From Rhodococcus sp. ARC_M5 (GTDB lineage Bacteria; Actinomycetota; Actinomycetes; Mycobacteriales; Mycobacteriaceae): a stretch of 64,000 nucleotides of DNA. The notes under the pieces are model-generated. The model saw nothing but the letters and a program-made list of their open reading frames with translations. It was not told the origin of the DNA and ran no database searches. Below are positions 62,839 through 64,000 of this stretch, piece by piece (the first letter of the stretch is position 1; each line of letters begins with the position of its first letter). A program made the translations under genes and the position numbers. The stretch covers positions 124,001 through 188,000 of the forward strand of contig NZ_JALGQE010000006.1 of the NCBI RefSeq assembly GCF_022810405.1, in the 5' to 3' direction.

Positions 62839-64000
62839 GTGAGCCGACGTCCAGTTCGCGGCACGCGCCGCAGAGCGCTCGTCCGTACCCGATTCGTGCT
62901 GGCAGGTGCCGGTCTCGTTCTCGCGCTGACGGCGACCATGCCCGGAGTCGCCGCCGCGGTACCTCCGCCTCCCCCCAATCCGTCCGACACCGACATCGCC
63001 GCTGCCGGAAGTGCAGTCGACTCCCGTCTGGGGCAGGTCGGGCAGCTGATCGACGCGATCGCGTCCGCCAACCAACAACTCGCACAGCTCGACGACGAGG
63101 TCGCCGTGAAGCGAGAAGGCGTCAACAAAGCCCTGGTCGATCTGCAGAACGCACGGGACGCCGCGGACGTTGCCGCAGCCGTCGTGGGAGCAGCCCAGCA
63201 GGCGCTCGCCGATGCCGGCACGCAGATTCAGGCAGCTCAGCGCAAGTTCGACGAATTCGCCAAATCGAGCTACACCCAGGGCTCGGGCGTCGCCTCGATG
63301 GCGTCGTTTCTTGGATCGAGCGGACCGGACGACGTCCTGGACCGCGCCCAGGTCCTGAAGGTTCTGTCCAACAGCCAGAATGCAGTACTGGACGGCTTGC
63401 AGCGCGCCCGTACCGAGCAGGCGAACCGCGACTCGGCGGCGCGTGAGTCCAAGCAGCAGGCCGACGCGGCAGCGTCGGAAGCCGAGGCAAAGAAGGCCGA
63501 GGCCGAGCAGGCGATCGCCGAGGCGCAGGCCGCGCTGCAGGCAGAGGCCGACCGCAAGGCCACGATCGAATCCCAGCGTGATTCGGCGCAGACCGAGCTC
63601 GATGCCGCCCGCAGCAACGTCGCAGGTCTGCAGGACCAGCGTGCGGCGTACGGCGACTGGGAGGCGCAGAAGGCGGCCGAGGATGCCGCCATCGCCGCCG
63701 CCACCGCCGCAGCCAAGGAAGCTGCTGTGCAGGCAGCTGCCCGAGTGTCGGCCAACCTTGCGGCGCAACAACGCGCGGCGGCCATTGCCGAGGGGCAGCG
63801 CTCGCACGTCGACGTGGACGACGATTCCAGCACGTCGACCGATACGGACAGCTCCACCACAACCACACCCACGACACCGAAGACGACCACCACACCGAAG
63901 ACGCCCACGAAACCGAAGACGTCCACGACGCCGTCGGTCACCGGAAGCGCCGCCGTCGAATTGGCGATCGACCGCGGAATGAGCCAACTCGGCGTGCCGT
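62839..64000 (+). CDS. ripA: RipA-like NlpC/P60 peptidoglycan hydrolase, 3'-truncated by window
   Basis: Secreted endopeptidase precursor of the RipA family, which cleaves peptidoglycan peptide stems during daughter-cell separation. About 387 residues are visible. A basic N-terminus and hydrophobic segment (LAGAGLVLALTATMPGVAAA, about residues 22-41) form a signal peptide. A long Ala/Gln/Glu-rich coiled coil follows (about residues 50-310), then a Thr/Pro/Lys-rich linker (TTTPTTPKTTTTPKTPTKPK). The final residues AVELAIDRGMSQLGVP are the usual beginning of the NlpC/P60 domain, whose catalytic Cys-His residues lie beyond the window. The GTG follows GAGGGA by 7 nt. The position after the Rv1476-like gene supports ripA. 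Confidence 0.88.
   Translation, partial: MSRRPVRGTRRRALVRTRFVLAGAGLVLALTATMPGVAAAVPPPPPNPSDTDIAAAGSAVDSRLGQVGQLIDAIASANQQLAQLDDEVAVKREGVNKALVDLQNARDAADVAAAVVGAAQQALADAGTQIQAAQRKFDEFAKSSYTQGSGVASMASFLGSSGPDDVLDRAQVLKVLSNSQNAVLDGLQRARTEQANRDSAARESKQQADAAASEAEAKKAEAEQAIAEAQAALQAEADRKATIESQRDSAQTELDAARSNVAGLQDQRAAYGDWEAQKAAEDAAIAAATAAAKEAAVQAAARVSANLAAQQRAAAIAEGQRSHVDVDDDSSTSTDTDSSTTTTPTTPKTTTTPKTPTKPKTSTTPSVTGSAAVELAIDRGMSQLGVP

Overview
The window is GC-rich actinobacterial chromosome, most likely from Rhodococcus or a close Nocardiaceae relative. Evidence: frequent GTG/TTG starts, a mycobacterial-type integration host factor, WhiA, an MptB-like mannosyltransferase, an actinobacterial SUF operon (sufR-B-D-C-S-U-T), a gene pair resembling acn-acnR, and a CrtL-type lycopene cyclase of the kind known from rhodococci. 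As recalled, gene order follows M. tuberculosis from about Rv1384 (carB) to Rv1477 (ripA), without PE/PPE genes. No IS element, prophage, CRISPR array, tRNA or rRNA gene was seen.

Layout. 0-9.8 kb: end of carB, then pyrF, mihF, gmk, rpoZ, coaBC, metK, priA (pyrimidines, nucleoid, GMP, RNA polymerase omega, CoA, SAM, replication restart). 9.8-13.4 kb: an accessory block with a Tat-exported cyclase-family protein, a membrane diguanylate cyclase and a PadR regulator. 13.4-26 kb: fmt-rsmB, a MmcQ/YjbR protein, rpe-ribD-ribE, ribBA-ribH-PH protein, and uvrC-rapZ-yvcK-whiA. 26-32.4 kb: gap-pgk-tpiA, secG, ppc. 32.6-39.1 kb, minus strand: tkt-tal-zwf-opcA-pgl (pentose phosphate pathway). 39.4-46.7 kb: ctaB, a quinone reductase, a small unknown gene, and on the minus strand mptB-ABC ATPase-permease-ctaA. 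46.8-53.3 kb: SUF operon. 53.3-56.2 kb: a second accessory block on the minus strand with ku and the SDR-lycopene cyclase pair. 56.4-64 kb: ABC-F ATPase, acnR, acn, an Rv1476-like membrane protein, and the start of a ripA-like peptidoglycan hydrolase cut by the window end.

Most operons are tightly packed, with many ATGA/GTGA or TAATG/TAGTG stop-start overlaps that imply translational coupling. The most informative non-coding signals are: a site matching the remembered C. glutamicum AcnR consensus inside the acn promoter spacer; an ACACT-N5-TGTGA site at the sufR start; hairpins that pair with the ribosome binding sites of fmt and ripA; a near-perfect 21-bp palindrome upstream of ripA; and an AT-rich inverted-repeat element present both after the 41.6-kb gene and upstream of ripA. 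No wholly new multi-gene system was recognised. The unusual content lies in these regulatory structures and in a few proteins with altered key residues (RapZ P-loop, cyclase metal motif, PriA helicase motifs, diguanylate cyclase without an I-site).
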